A stretch of 64,000 nt of DNA from Candidatus Gastranaerophilales bacterium (GCA_910586855.1 CAJUJH010000002.1:416546-480545), one strand, 5' to 3'. Counted from the first letter of the stretch, positions 41,321-50,854 are shown. Numbers and translations are program-made. Notes: generated from the letters alone by a model not told the origin.

Positions 41321-43405
41321 ATGCCATTATCGGTTAAGAATTTTGGTAACGATTCTTTTGCCGGGTTTCAAGGTGCTGTAAATTTTACAGGTCTTAGGAC
41401 AGGCAAGATTAATTACCTCCCTTTAATGCAGGAAGTATCAGAAAAATATTTAGATGGCATTTATGAAAAACTGTCTAAAAAAGTCGCTCCCGATTTTATC
41501 CAAATATCAGGGGATGAAAATTTATACAAAAAGGCAAATTCTTTCTTAGATAGCTTAAAATATCCTTTTGTAAAAATGCCATTAGAATTATTAAATACTT
41601 TTGCAAACAAATTTCATATTGAAAGTTTGCAAAACAGTAAAACATTAGTAAAGTTTAGAAAGGCGGGTGAAAATGAATTATGTGAGAGAGCCTTACGGGG
41701 CTTATTGCAAAACGGCGACACTTTTCTTGATGGTGCAGCAAAAACAGCCAAGGGTGAATTTAAACTGGAAGATATTGAGAAACTTCTACGTAAGGGCGGA
41801 TATAATCCGGAACTTAAAAGCGTTTGTTCTAAAGTAGCGGATGAATTTTATAGATTATTTGACAGTAATCTCGCTCCAGATAAGGCAAAATATAATACTG
41901 CGCATGAAAGAACTGTTGCAAGAGGGATTTCGGGTGCTGCTGCAGCATTTATTATGGGAAATGATTATTATAATAAATCTATAAGAAACGGCAAAACCGA
42001 TTTAGAAGCTAAAGAAGAAGCAAAAAGCAAGAAAAAACAAGAACTGTTGGAATGTGGACAAGAAGCACTCTCGCAATATTTTATGCTCGGTGCATTTTCC
42101 AGCTTTGTTAATAATTCTTCATTTGGTGCTCCTATTTTAAATACACTTTTGAGTCTTGTGTTTCGTGTAACTTCAAGGCTTTCAACAGGAAAACCTTTAG
42201 TGAGAATGAAGGCGAATGAAAATGATTCCAAAACACAAAACCATTTCTCCATAAATAATTATGTTGAATCTGTAAGTGATGACGAGGTTGCAAAATATGA
42301 AGCTAATACGCAAGGGCTTTTGGGGAAAGATGAAAATAAACATATTTTATCTTTTAAAAATATTGCCATCGCCTGTGCTATAAGTATTGGATGTGGTTTT
42401 GCCTTTAGAAACATTAAGGATACTAAGATATTCAAAAATGTTATGGAATCCGTAATGAATTTTAAGCCGATTAAAACGTTATCTGGAAAGTTTAAAGAAG
42501 CTACAGTTTCTAAATTGTATGCAAGTAAAGAGGAAATGAATACTTTTTATAAAGCTCTTTCTGATTGCAAATATACAAACATGAAGAAACACTACAGCAG
42601 GATGCTTGATAAGGTGCAAAAGAATCCAAACGGTACTTTTGATTGCGGTAAATTATTTATTGGAGAGTATGAAAAATTTGCTAAAATACCGCATACAAAT
42701 ATTGAAATAAGTAAAAAAGAACTGTATACTCTGCCTTTAGCGCCTTTTAAAATTATTAAAGAAATTGCAATATACCCATATAAACTTGTAAGCAGTGTGC
42801 TTGAGGGCTTGGGTGTTATACGGAAAGCAAAATATAGCAAGCCAAAAAATGATTATAATCTTGTGAATACTATTTTGGATTTTAAAAAACAAGCTGAAAA
42901 ATTTGACGGAGATACTACAAGTCCTGAATTTTTAGAACATTATAAAAAACATATTGAAAAAAACTGGTGTAGTGCATTGAATAGAGAAACAAAATCCAAT
43001 GTTAATAATTGCAATATTGGTAAATTTACAGCACTTTTGGGTGTACTTGCTTCTATTTATTTTGCATCAACAGATGATTACAACAGTACTTTAAGACAAA
43101 CAGGCGATGTTGAAAAAGCTAATAAAGATGCGCGCTTAAGAGGTGTTAATAAAATAATCAGAACAGCTGTTCAGTGCGTGTTTTTGAGTTTAAATAATTT
43201 ATTTAAAATTTCATACAGTAAAAGTTTATTTGGTGCCGGTGTTGTGACTATGGGCTGTACCGTTTTAACTGATGGTGTATCGCGTATGTTATCAGGCATG
43301 CCATTTAGAAAAATGAATCAAGAGCAGCTTGAACAATACGCCAAAAACAAACAAGAGGGTGTGCTAAAAAAATATTATAATTTTTTAGACAAGCTCACAG
43401 ATTAG
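41321..43405 (+). CDS. Large lineage-specific membrane protein with duplicated domain
   Basis: A 694-aa protein with no recognised family. The N-terminus carries FAGFQGAVNFTG (13-24), an F-x-G tag like the PAD-like protein. Residues 213-296 and 583-668 are a diverged internal duplication: each starts with a D-x-Y-N-x-x-x-R segment, has A-x-x-x-A-rich charged helices, an F-G-A-x hydrophobic hairpin and ends S-R-x-L-S/T-G-x-P-x-x-x-M. Hydrophobic helices occur at about 203-213, 253-280, 350-365 and 572-660. Overall it is strongly lysine-rich. The gene stands alone, with a terminator after it. Confidence 0.8.
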   Translation: MPLSVKNFGNDSFAGFQGAVNFTGLRTGKINYLPLMQEVSEKYLDGIYEKLSKKVAPDFIQISGDENLYKKANSFLDSLKYPFVKMPLELLNTFANKFHIESLQNSKTLVKFRKAGENELCERALRGLLQNGDTFLDGAAKTAKGEFKLEDIEKLLRKGGYNPELKSVCSKVADEFYRLFDSNLAPDKAKYNTAHERTVARGISGAAAAFIMGNDYYNKSIRNGKTDLEAKEEAKSKKKQELLECGQEALSQYFMLGAFSSFVNNSSFGAPILNTLLSLVFRVTSRLSTGKPLVRMKANENDSKTQNHFSINNYVESVSDDEVAKYEANTQGLLGKDENKHILSFKNIAIACAISIGCGFAFRNIKDTKIFKNVMESVMNFKPIKTLSGKFKEATVSKLYASKEEMNTFYKALSDCKYTNMKKHYSRMLDKVQKNPNGTFDCGKLFIGEYEKFAKIPHTNIEISKKELYTLPLAPFKIIKEIAIYPYKLVSSVLEGLGVIRKAKYSKPKNDYNLVNTILDFKKQAEKFDGDTTSPEFLEHYKKHIEKNWCSALNRETKSNVNNCNIGKFTALLGVLASIYFASTDDYNSTLRQTGDVEKANKDARLRGVNKIIRTAVQCVFLSLNNLFKISYSKSLFGAGVVTMGCTVLTDGVSRMLSGMPFRKMNQEQLEQYAKNKQEGVLKKYYNFLDKLTD

Positions 43406-43436
43406 GTTTAAACTCTATTCCTCATTTTTTAGTGAC

Positions 43437-43467
43437 GGGCATTATTTTTTAATGCCCCTTTTATTTT
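43437..43467 (+). terminator. Terminator after the 694-aa protein gene
   Basis: GGGCATTA and TAATGCCC pair around a T5 loop, followed by CTTTTATTTT. Confidence 0.88.
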
Positions 43468-43631
43468 GCAATATAGCGCAGAAATAATATTTTAAACTTT
43501 TAAATTCTTATTGTATCTTTGCTTGATTTTTTGATATTTTAATGATATTTTAATTATGTTGAAAGCGTTGCTAGTCGGATGTCAGACTTGACTGATAAGG
43601 CTCCGTTTTTAATTGGACATTAAGTCGTCAC

Positions 43632-43703
<72 letters not shown>

Positions 43704-43708
43704 AATTG

Positions 43709-43735
43709 AAAACCCTCTAGTATTGGGGGTTTTAT
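43709..43735 (+). terminator. Terminator after the CAU tRNA
   Basis: AAAACCCTC and GGGGGTTTT pair (one T-G pair) around a 7-base loop, followed by ATTG. Confidence 0.75.
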
Positions 43736-43811
43736 TGTATTTTAACATTGTATTTTTTATACAGAGTTTTTTTATGTGTAATCTGTGTGTAATTTTAATT
43801 TGAACAAAATA

Positions 43812-44690
43812 CTAGCTATATGAATTAAGTACTTCTTTTACATAATTATAATAATCGTTATCGGGATAGTGTTTTAGAGTTTTATTAATTGAGGATTTAT
43901 TTAAAAAGCCCATTCTAAGTGCTATTTCTTCAAGACAAGCGATTTTTATGCCTTGATTTTCTTCAATTGCTCTTATGTAAGAGCCTGCATCCAGCAGGGC
44001 TTTTGGGAGTCCTGTATCAAGCCAGGTAAAACCTCTTCCTAAAATCTCTACTTTTAAAGTTTTTTTATTCAGATAAATATTATTTAAATCTGTTATTTCT
44101 AGCTCCCCTCTTTTTGAAGGTTTAAGGGTTTTGGCATATTTTGCGGCATTTTTATCATAAAAATATAAACCCGTCACTGCATAATTTGTCTTTGGTTTTT
44201 TGGGTTTTTCAACTATTGATTTAATGCATTTATTGTTATCAAATTCTACAATACCAAATCTTTCAGGGTTTTTTACCTGATGGGCAAAGATTGTTGTAAA
44301 GCCTTTTTTGGCATTTTTTGCAGCATTTTTAAGCATGCCTGTAAAGCCCGGTCCATAGAAAATATTGTCTCCTAAAATTAAGGCACAAGGTTCGTTTTTA
44401 ATGAAATCCTCACCCAGGGTTAAAGCTTGGGCTATGCCATCAGGAGAATTTTGAATTTTATATGTAAAATTTATACCAAATTGACTGCCATCTCCAAGGA
44501 GTTTTTTAAAATTTTCAATATCTTGAGGAGTTGTGATTATAAGAATATCTTTAATTCCTGCAAGCATAAGAACAGAAATAGGATAATAAATCATTGGTTT
44601 ATCATAAATAGGTAAAAGCTGCTTTGAAATTGCAATTGTGCTTGGATAAAGTCTGGTGCCGCTTCCTGCTGCAAGTACTATCCCTTTCAT
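43812..44690 (-). CDS. rfbA: Glucose-1-phosphate thymidylyltransferase
   Basis: A 292-aa nucleotidyltransferase making dTDP-glucose, the first step to dTDP-rhamnose. The nucleotide-binding motif is GIVLAAGSGTRLYPSTIAIS, and KQLLPIYDKPMIYYPI and EKPKKPKTNYAVTGLYFYD are typical of RmlA. Length is standard. AAGGAGAAG precedes the ATG. rfbB, rfbC and rfbD do not follow, so the pathway genes are dispersed. Confidence 0.96.
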   Translation of the reverse strand: MKGIVLAAGSGTRLYPSTIAISKQLLPIYDKPMIYYPISVLMLAGIKDILIITTPQDIENFKKLLGDGSQFGINFTYKIQNSPDGIAQALTLGEDFIKNEPCALILGDNIFYGPGFTGMLKNAAKNAKKGFTTIFAHQVKNPERFGIVEFDNNKCIKSIVEKPKKPKTNYAVTGLYFYDKNAAKYAKTLKPSKRGELEITDLNNIYLNKKTLKVEILGRGFTWLDTGLPKALLDAGSYIRAIEENQGIKIACLEEIALRMGFLNKSSINKTLKHYPDNDYYNYVKEVLNSYS

Positions 44691-44784
44691 TTGATGCTTC
44701 TCCTTTTAGACAATGTTTATTTAAATTGTCTTTAATATGAGAAGCATTGTCAAGCAATCTTTAATAGCAGAACGGATAAATAAC

Positions 44785-44823
44785 AAAAAATGCCCGTAAT
44801 ACATTTTTGCGGGCATTTTTTTT
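44785..44823 (-). terminator. Terminator after the 4-TM protein gene (minus strand)
   Basis: AAAAAATGCCCG and CGGGCATTTTTT form a long stem. On the minus strand the A run at the left gives a T run after the stem, so it ends transcription of the gene at 44852. Confidence 0.85.
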
Positions 44824-44851
44824 GTAATGGTTTTTGTAAAATTGCTTGTTT

Positions 44852-45196
44852 TTAAATTTCTTTGTCTATTTTATTTATCGGTATACTTAAGGCTGATAGG
44901 ATAACAGAACCCAGTAATGCGCTCCAAAATCCATCCACTGCAAAGCCAGGGGTAAGATAACTTGCCAGCATAAACAAAAGTGCGTTTATAACTAAGCTGA
45001 AAAGTCCGAGGGTAAGCAGATTTATTGGCAGCGTAATAAGGTATACAAGGGGTTTTAAAATAGCATTAATCAAACCTATAATAACTATTGCAATTAAGGC
45101 AGACTGAATGCCTGAAACATGAATCCCGGGGATTAGCCAAGCGATAAATAGAATAACAAGCGAATACAAAAACCATCTTAAAAGTGTATACAGCAT
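44852..45196 (-). CDS. Phage-holin-4-like 4-TM membrane protein
   Basis: A 114-aa protein with four hydrophobic helices and the motif LINAILKPLVYLITLPINLLTLGLFSLVINA, typical of the PF04020 (phage holin family 4 / YvlD) proteins found in many chromosomes. Function is unsettled; it is generally not a lysis holin. Start 45196 has AAAAGGGTGAAT before it; the ATG at 45211 directly abuts a ribosome binding site and is less likely. It is monocistronic. Confidence 0.88.
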   Translation of the reverse strand: MLYTLLRWFLYSLVILFIAWLIPGIHVSGIQSALIAIVIIGLINAILKPLVYLITLPINLLTLGLFSLVINALLFMLASYLTPGFAVDGFWSALLGSVILSALSIPINKIDKEI

Positions 45197-45318
45197 ATTC
45201 ACCCTTTTCATCCTTTCTTCATAATTATTTTTTCAGATTTTTCTCTAAATTTAATTACCCGAAGGGGTAATATTTTTTAAGAAATGTAAATGATTCTTAA
45301 TCTTTTGAAATAGTGCTC

Positions 45319-45347
45319 TTGATAATTTTTTGATTTATATATAGATA
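45319..45347 (+). promoter_or_regulatory. Candidate promoter of the muramidase fusion gene
   Basis: TTGATA, a 17-bp spacer and TAGATA at 45342-45347. The start point would be about 30 bp before the GTG codon at 45386. Confidence 0.45.
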
Positions 45348-45385
45348 TTTTTTTGCACGTGTAAAAATTGAGGGTATTTAAAAAA

Positions 45386-47329
45386 GTGAATATTAACAAG
45401 ATAAATTCTTCAAATAACAGCGATTATTTAGAAAGGCTAAATGCGATTAAAGCTGCCAAAGATGATTTTGTGACATCAAATGGTTTAAAAACCGCTAAAG
45501 ATTTTGAAGATTATCTTGTTGAAGAGTTGGATATTGATATTGATGTTTTTGATGAAAATTTGGAAGAATTTAAAACATTAATGACAAAAAAGACTAATGA
45601 GACAGAAAATAAGTCTGAAAAAATAGAAAAAGAAACTAATAAAGCTAATGAAGCTGATGAAGACAATGAAGAAGGTGATATTGGCGAAGCTGATGAAACA
45701 AATGAAGATAATGAAGAAGAAAAAATTTTAGAATTTTTTGATAAATTATTTTCTTCAGTCTTAATTAGGGATGAAGTAGATGCTGACGGCGATGGTAAAA
45801 TCTCTGATAATGAAATTACAGAATTTTTAGATGCAGTTAAGGAACTGGATGGCGATAAAAATACTCTTTCAATGGCAGATATTACCAAAAAATTGGAAGA
45901 ACTTGCCAAGGCAAATGAGGAAGAAGCTCCGCAATCAGAATTGTTCCCTGATTATGAACCTGTCCAGAGCATATCTCCATCATACAGCAGTCCTGTTTCA
46001 GGCGGAAATTACGGCAGTTATGGAGGCGGGGCTGTAAATTCAGGCAGTATTATGTCTGATTCAAACCTGCAAAACCTTGCAAATGCAATAAACGGCAATG
46101 ACACAAAAAGCCTTGAAGAGCAAAAATCAGTACTTCAAGAAGAAATTGAAACCCATAGAACAAATATTGAAAATATAAAAAACGGCTCATCTAAAAAAGT
46201 GCAGGCAGCACAAAAAGATATGGATGATGCAAAGAAAGTAATGGATGATGCCATTGAAAAAGATGAAAAAATTGATGAAGAAACTAAGGAAAAAATAAAA
46301 GAGGTTGAAGAAAATCTAACCCAAAATGCCTCAGATATTACATCAAAAGAATCCGAAATAGCGGAATGCAAATCTTCAATTTTAAGCACGGAAGCTTCTA
46401 TTTCAAATCTTGAGGGGCTTTTAAATTCTTTGGAATCTCCGAGCGGCAAAGAAGAAGATAAAGAAAAAGATGCAAAATTAAAGGCAAGAAAGGCAGAATT
46501 AGAAAGCCAGATTCAAGCTAAAAAGCAGGAGCTTGAAAAATTAAATAACAGCCTGGAAACCTTAAATGATGAACTGGATAAATTAAACACTAAAAAGGAT
46601 GAGCTTAAGGCGGAGCGCAATAGGCTTTTTGAAGAAGAAATGAAGGATGCAAGCCCTGAAACTAAGGCTGCTATTGAAAAATATGAACAGGCATGTGAAA
46701 ATGTTGAAAAAGTAAAATCAGAAGAATTATCCGCAGAACAATCTGCGCTGGATGTAAAACTTAATGAAATGAACGAACTTGAGGCAAAGATTGAAGAGGC
46801 TAAGAATAAAAAGGCTGAATCTTCTTTGGATTTTGATTTTGAAGAAAATATGACGGATTCTCAAAAGGCAGAACTTGCGCAATTTAAGAATAATTTTGAA
46901 CAGAATAAGCAAAGATATCAAGCTGTGGCTGATAAAACGGGAATACCTGCAGAATTAATCGCTGCACTGCATTGGAGAGAATCAAGCGGCAATTTTAATA
47001 CTTATATGCACAACGGCGACCCTCTCGGAAGCCCTACGGTTCATTATCCGCAGGGAAAATTATTCTACGACTGGGAAAGTTCTGCTATAGATGCACTTTC
47101 AACCGATAAATACGGCAATGTGGTTGAGGGTGATGTAAATACGTATTATGATTTTGCAGAACATTATAACGGTCTTGGATACAGAAATAAGGGGCTTGCA
47201 TCTCCTTATGTATGGTCGGGCACTACTACTTATAAGGGCGGAAAATATGTGGCTGACGGACAATTTAGTGCAAGCGCCTTTGATAAGCAGCTTGGGGTGG
47301 CTGTTATGTTAAAATCTGCTGTAAGCTAA
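45386..47329 (+). CDS. EF-hand, coiled-coil and phage-type muramidase fusion
   Basis: A 647-aa protein. Residues 1-75 are polar; an acidic linker (EEGDIGEADETNEDNEEE) follows. A calcium-binding EF-hand loop DADGDGKISDNE is at 132-143, and a degenerate second one follows (LDGDKNTLSMADI). A Gly/Ser/Tyr-rich hinge leads to a long coiled coil (about 230-490). The last 130 residues form a lysozyme-like domain with IAALHWRESSGNF (catalytic Glu532), then YNGLGYRNKGLASPYVWSG and VADGQF, as in phage endolysin/chromosomal homologues. There is no signal peptide. GTG 45386 follows GAGGG; TTG 45368 is the alternative. Confidence 0.8.
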   Translation: MNINKINSSNNSDYLERLNAIKAAKDDFVTSNGLKTAKDFEDYLVEELDIDIDVFDENLEEFKTLMTKKTNETENKSEKIEKETNKANEADEDNEEGDIGEADETNEDNEEEKILEFFDKLFSSVLIRDEVDADGDGKISDNEITEFLDAVKELDGDKNTLSMADITKKLEELAKANEEEAPQSELFPDYEPVQSISPSYSSPVSGGNYGSYGGGAVNSGSIMSDSNLQNLANAINGNDTKSLEEQKSVLQEEIETHRTNIENIKNGSSKKVQAAQKDMDDAKKVMDDAIEKDEKIDEETKEKIKEVEENLTQNASDITSKESEIAECKSSILSTEASISNLEGLLNSLESPSGKEEDKEKDAKLKARKAELESQIQAKKQELEKLNNSLETLNDELDKLNTKKDELKAERNRLFEEEMKDASPETKAAIEKYEQACENVEKVKSEELSAEQSALDVKLNEMNELEAKIEEAKNKKAESSLDFDFEENMTDSQKAELAQFKNNFEQNKQRYQAVADKTGIPAELIAALHWRESSGNFNTYMHNGDPLGSPTVHYPQGKLFYDWESSAIDALSTDKYGNVVEGDVNTYYDFAEHYNGLGYRNKGLASPYVWSGTTTYKGGKYVADGQFSASAFDKQLGVAVMLKSAVS

Positions 47330-47448
47330 AATCCTTTGATGCTATATATTTTAGCCTGATTGATGGTTCAATATTAGCCTAATATGAAAATTTATGTTAG
47401 AATCCTTATATAAACTTTATTTTATATGCAAGGATTTTACATAAAATT

Positions 47449-48072
47449 ATGGCAATATTAAAAATATTAGGCTATGGAGACCCCGTTTTGAGACAAAAAT
47501 CAAAAGAGGTTTCTAAAATTTCGAAGAAAATAAGAACTTTAATTGAAAATATGCTTGATACCATGTATGCTGCAAATGGTGTCGGGCTTGCTGCTCCGCA
47601 GGTTGGGGAAAATTTAAGAATATTTGTGATTGATGTTTCGGCTGAAAACGAACCGTACAATCCGTTAGTTTTTGTGAATCCTAAAATTATTAAAAAAGAA
47701 GGCGCAATTTGTGTCAAAGAAGGGTGTTTGAGTTTTCCTGAAGCGTATGTAAATGTGCGCAGATATTCTGATGTTATGGTAAAGGCTCTTGATATGAACG
47801 GCAGACCTTTTGTGATGGAGGCAAAGGGCGGCGAATTATTAGCGTATGCTATTCAGCATGAAAATGACCATCTTGATGGAATTTTATTTATTGACCACTC
47901 AAGAAATATTTTTGAAGCTACCGAGGCTTTGAATAAAAATAATCTTCCGCAGCTGGAAGAAGACAGACTTATCAATGAGCCCGAGCTTGAAGAAAAGATT
48001 TTGGCTAAAGAGGCTGAATTAAAGGCTCAAGGTGCCCCTGATTCTGTTCAAAAGCCGGAAGGGGAGCAATAA
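47449..48072 (+). CDS. def: Peptide deformylase
   Basis: A 207-aa iron enzyme that removes the formyl group from nascent chains. The three motifs are intact: GVGLAAPQVG, EGCLSFPE (metal Cys) and QHENDHLDG (HExxH-type). The C-terminal 40 residues are an extra charged tail (LEEDRLINEPELEEKI). It is followed at once by fmt, the usual def-fmt pair, with a gap of 3 bp. Confidence 0.97.
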   Translation: MAILKILGYGDPVLRQKSKEVSKISKKIRTLIENMLDTMYAANGVGLAAPQVGENLRIFVIDVSAENEPYNPLVFVNPKIIKKEGAICVKEGCLSFPEAYVNVRRYSDVMVKALDMNGRPFVMEAKGGELLAYAIQHENDHLDGILFIDHSRNIFEATEALNKNNLPQLEEDRLINEPELEEKILAKEAELKAQGAPDSVQKPEGEQ

Positions 48073-48075
48073 GCT

Positions 48076-49035
48076 TTGAGTATAAAGGTTGTTTTTTTTG
48101 GAAGTCCCGATATTGCAATACCTTCGTTTGAAGCGTTACTTTCTTTAGAGGAATTTGAAGTTAAAGCGCTTGTAACTCAACCGCCAAAACCTTCAAAACG
48201 CGGCAAAAAAATAGTGGATTCAAATATTAAAAAAGCAGCTTTAAGTGCGGGTATTGATGTCCTGGAACCTGTTAAACTCTCAAAAGAGCCTGAAATTATT
48301 GAAAAATTAAAATCTTATAATGCAGATTTTTTTGTTACTTTTGCATTTGGGCAGATTTTATCTCAGGAAGTTCTTGATATTCCAAAATTTCATACAATTA
48401 ATCTCCATGCAAGTCTTCTTCCAAAATACAGAGGAGCAAATCCGATTTGTGCAGCTTTGATGTCAGGAGATGAAGTAACCGGAATTACAACAATGATAAC
48501 GGTTTTAGAACTTGATGCCGGGGATATTTGTTTAACAGACAAGATTCAGCTTGATTTTGATACAGATTTTATAAAGTTATCTGATGAAATTTCAAAAAAA
48601 TCTCCAGACTTAATAATAAAAACTCTTAAAGGCTTGCATGACGGCTCCATTGAGCCTTGTCCGCAGGACTGTGACAGGGCTACCTTTACAAAAAAAATAA
48701 AAAAAGAAGAAAAAGAGCTTTCTTTTGAAAATCAAAAATCTGATATACATAATAAAGTCAGAGCGTTTTGCGGTGTAAATACCTGCCACTTTTTATATAA
48801 TGATAAAATTGTTAAGGTTTTAAAAACGGATTTTTGCGATTCAACAGGCTGTGATAATTATAAGCCGGGTGAAGTGATATCTGTTTCAAAGGATGGTGTT
48901 AGAGTAAAATGTGCCGATGGCGCCATTATGATAAAAACCGTAAAACCTGAGGGCAAAGGTGAAATGACTGCCTATGCGTGGTCTTTAGGTTCTAAAATAA
49001 AATGCGGGGACAGAATAGGAAGTGAAGAATGCTAA
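48076..49035 (+). CDS. fmt: Methionyl-tRNA formyltransferase
   Basis: A 319-aa enzyme that formylates initiator Met-tRNA with 10-formyl-THF. The N-terminal Rossmann domain has VVFFGSPDIAIPSFEALL and the signature HASLLPKYRGANPICAALMSG; the C-terminal domain is present from about residue 215. The start is TTG, preceded by GGGGAGC. It overlaps aroH by 7 bp. Confidence 0.96.
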   Translation: MSIKVVFFGSPDIAIPSFEALLSLEEFEVKALVTQPPKPSKRGKKIVDSNIKKAALSAGIDVLEPVKLSKEPEIIEKLKSYNADFFVTFAFGQILSQEVLDIPKFHTINLHASLLPKYRGANPICAALMSGDEVTGITTMITVLELDAGDICLTDKIQLDFDTDFIKLSDEISKKSPDLIIKTLKGLHDGSIEPCPQDCDRATFTKKIKKEEKELSFENQKSDIHNKVRAFCGVNTCHFLYNDKIVKVLKTDFCDSTGCDNYKPGEVISVSKDGVRVKCADGAIMIKTVKPEGKGEMTAYAWSLGSKIKCGDRIGSEEC

Positions 49036-49412
49036 CAAGTGCAGCAAGGGGTATAAGAGGCGCAACCGTTGTTTTATCAAATACGGCAGAAGATATTGAA
49101 AAAGCGACAGTTGAGCTTGTTGGTGAAATTTTAAAAAAGAATAATATTAAAATTTCAGATATTGCATTTGCCATATTTACGCTAACCAAGGATTTAAATG
49201 CTGCATTTCCTGCAAAATTTGCCCGTCTTTGCTGTGGTTTTGATACGGTTCCTATGATGTGTTACCAGGAATTAGATGTTCCAAACTCCATACAAAAATG
49301 CCTCAGGGTGCTAATTGTTGTAAATACTGATTTGGGACAAAATGAAATAAACCATGTGTATCTAAAAGAGGCTAAGGCTTTAAGGGTTGATTTAGAAAAA
49401 GATACGCACTAA
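49029..49412 (+). CDS. aroH: Chorismate mutase (AroH class)
   Basis: A 127-aa enzyme of the trimeric AroH fold, which turns chorismate into prephenate. The family motif is ARGIRGATVVLSNTAEDIEKA with the active-site Arg, and the region LNAAFPAKFARLCCGFDTVPMMCYQEL is typical. Its start lies in the last codons of fmt, so it is translated in the def-fmt unit. This is not the AroQ type. Confidence 0.94.
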   Translation: MLTSAARGIRGATVVLSNTAEDIEKATVELVGEILKKNNIKISDIAFAIFTLTKDLNAAFPAKFARLCCGFDTVPMMCYQELDVPNSIQKCLRVLIVVNTDLGQNEINHVYLKEAKALRVDLEKDTH

Positions 49413-49454
49413 AAAGATATTACAAGAAAAACTTGTGAAACAGGGGTTAAAAAT

Positions 49455-50789
49455 ATGACAAAAATTATTGAAAAAAAGTTGGTCGAATATCCTTATTTGC
49501 CTGAACCGTTGAGGATAATTACTTTTGATAACGGGCACAAGCTTGTGCTTGCAAAAAAGGAAAGCCCGATGGTGAATATAAGCACATGGGTAAAAACCGG
49601 CTCAATTAATGAAAATGAAGACAATAACGGTGTTTCGCATTTTCTTGAACATTTAATGTTTAAAGGTACGCATAAGTATAAGGCTGGTGAATTTGACTGC
49701 ACTTTAGAGCGCAAAGGCGGAATAATAAACGCTGCAACCTGGAAGGATTACACTTTTTATTATGTTACTATTCCAAAAAAACATTTAGAGCTTGCATTGC
49801 ATATGCATGCTGATATGATGATTGACCCTGTTTTGCCTGATTATGAAATAGGGCAGACTTTTGACCCTAACGGCACTATTCCAAAAGACGGGCGCGAGAG
49901 ATGTGTTGTTATTGAAGAAATAAGAATGGGGCAGGATAGAAGCTGGCGCAAGGTTTATGATAAATTAAACGATAAAATGTATGAAAAACATCCTTATAAA
50001 AGAAATGTTATAGGCACAAAAGAAATTATAGCAAGAATTTCAAGGGATGATATTTTGGCTTATTATCAAAATTTCTACAGTCCTAAAAATATGACAACAA
50101 TTATTGCAGGACAGTTTGATGATGAGGATATTATAAATAAAGTAATTGAAGAATTTAAATTTCAAAACACTATTCCAAAAAAACTTTTGGAGCCTGATGA
50201 AAGAGTGCCTGAAACTTCAATAAAAACCCCTGTTGTTTTAACAGAGGAGGCTGAAATTCAAACAGGATATATTATGTTCGGATTCTTGGCTGATAAGGCT
50301 AAAAATTTAAAAGAGACAATTTCTTTGGATTTAATTTCTGTAATTTTTGGAGAAGGTAAAAGTTCAAGGCTTAATCAAAAGTTTATTGAAACTCCCGAAA
50401 AACCGCATTTTTATCAAATTGATACCTGTCATTATCAATTCAAGGATGGAGATAATTTCTTTATTGAGGCAAATTTTGACCCCACATTTAAAGATGAAGT
50501 TATATCTGAAGTAAAAAATGAGGTTAACCTTCTGTCAAAAATTTCAGAGGAAGAATTAAATAAAGCAAAAAAGAGACTAAAAGTTAATTTTGCAGAAAGT
50601 GCTGAAACCGTCTCTGAAATAGCGGATACAATCGGTCATTACATGACGGTTATGGAAGATGTGGCGCTTGCAAATGAATATTTAAAGGCGTTGGATGAAA
50701 TCGATACAAATTATATTGAAAACGTTGTTAAAAAGTATTTAACAAATGATAAATGTTCAATAAGCATTTTAATGCCAAAGAAGGCATAA
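49455..50789 (+). CDS. M16 zinc peptidase, catalytic subunit
   Basis: A 444-aa processing-peptidase-family protein. The inverted zinc motif HFLEH is at 62-66 (His62, Glu65, His66), with the third zinc ligand in the conserved downstream Glu region (VVIEEIRMG, about 153-159). The next gene encodes a second M16 fold lacking HxxEH; in bacteria such pairs form an active/inactive heterodimer like mitochondrial processing peptidase. No signal peptide is seen, so a cytoplasmic or peripheral role is likely. Confidence 0.93.
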   Translation: MTKIIEKKLVEYPYLPEPLRIITFDNGHKLVLAKKESPMVNISTWVKTGSINENEDNNGVSHFLEHLMFKGTHKYKAGEFDCTLERKGGIINAATWKDYTFYYVTIPKKHLELALHMHADMMIDPVLPDYEIGQTFDPNGTIPKDGRERCVVIEEIRMGQDRSWRKVYDKLNDKMYEKHPYKRNVIGTKEIIARISRDDILAYYQNFYSPKNMTTIIAGQFDDEDIINKVIEEFKFQNTIPKKLLEPDERVPETSIKTPVVLTEEAEIQTGYIMFGFLADKAKNLKETISLDLISVIFGEGKSSRLNQKFIETPEKPHFYQIDTCHYQFKDGDNFFIEANFDPTFKDEVISEVKNEVNLLSKISEEELNKAKKRLKVNFAESAETVSEIADTIGHYMTVMEDVALANEYLKALDEIDTNYIENVVKKYLTNDKCSISILMPKKA

Positions 50790-50854
50790 AAACTGTTTGC
50801 CGTATTAAAGAGCGGTATTCTGATATACGGTTTTAAAAAAATAAGGAGATAATA

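Noticed and set aside
44852..45196. Treating the phage-holin-4-like gene with the downstream muramidase fusion as a prophage lysis cassette.
   Set aside because: They are divergent with separate promoters, PF04020 proteins are common chromosomal proteins, and no other phage gene is near.
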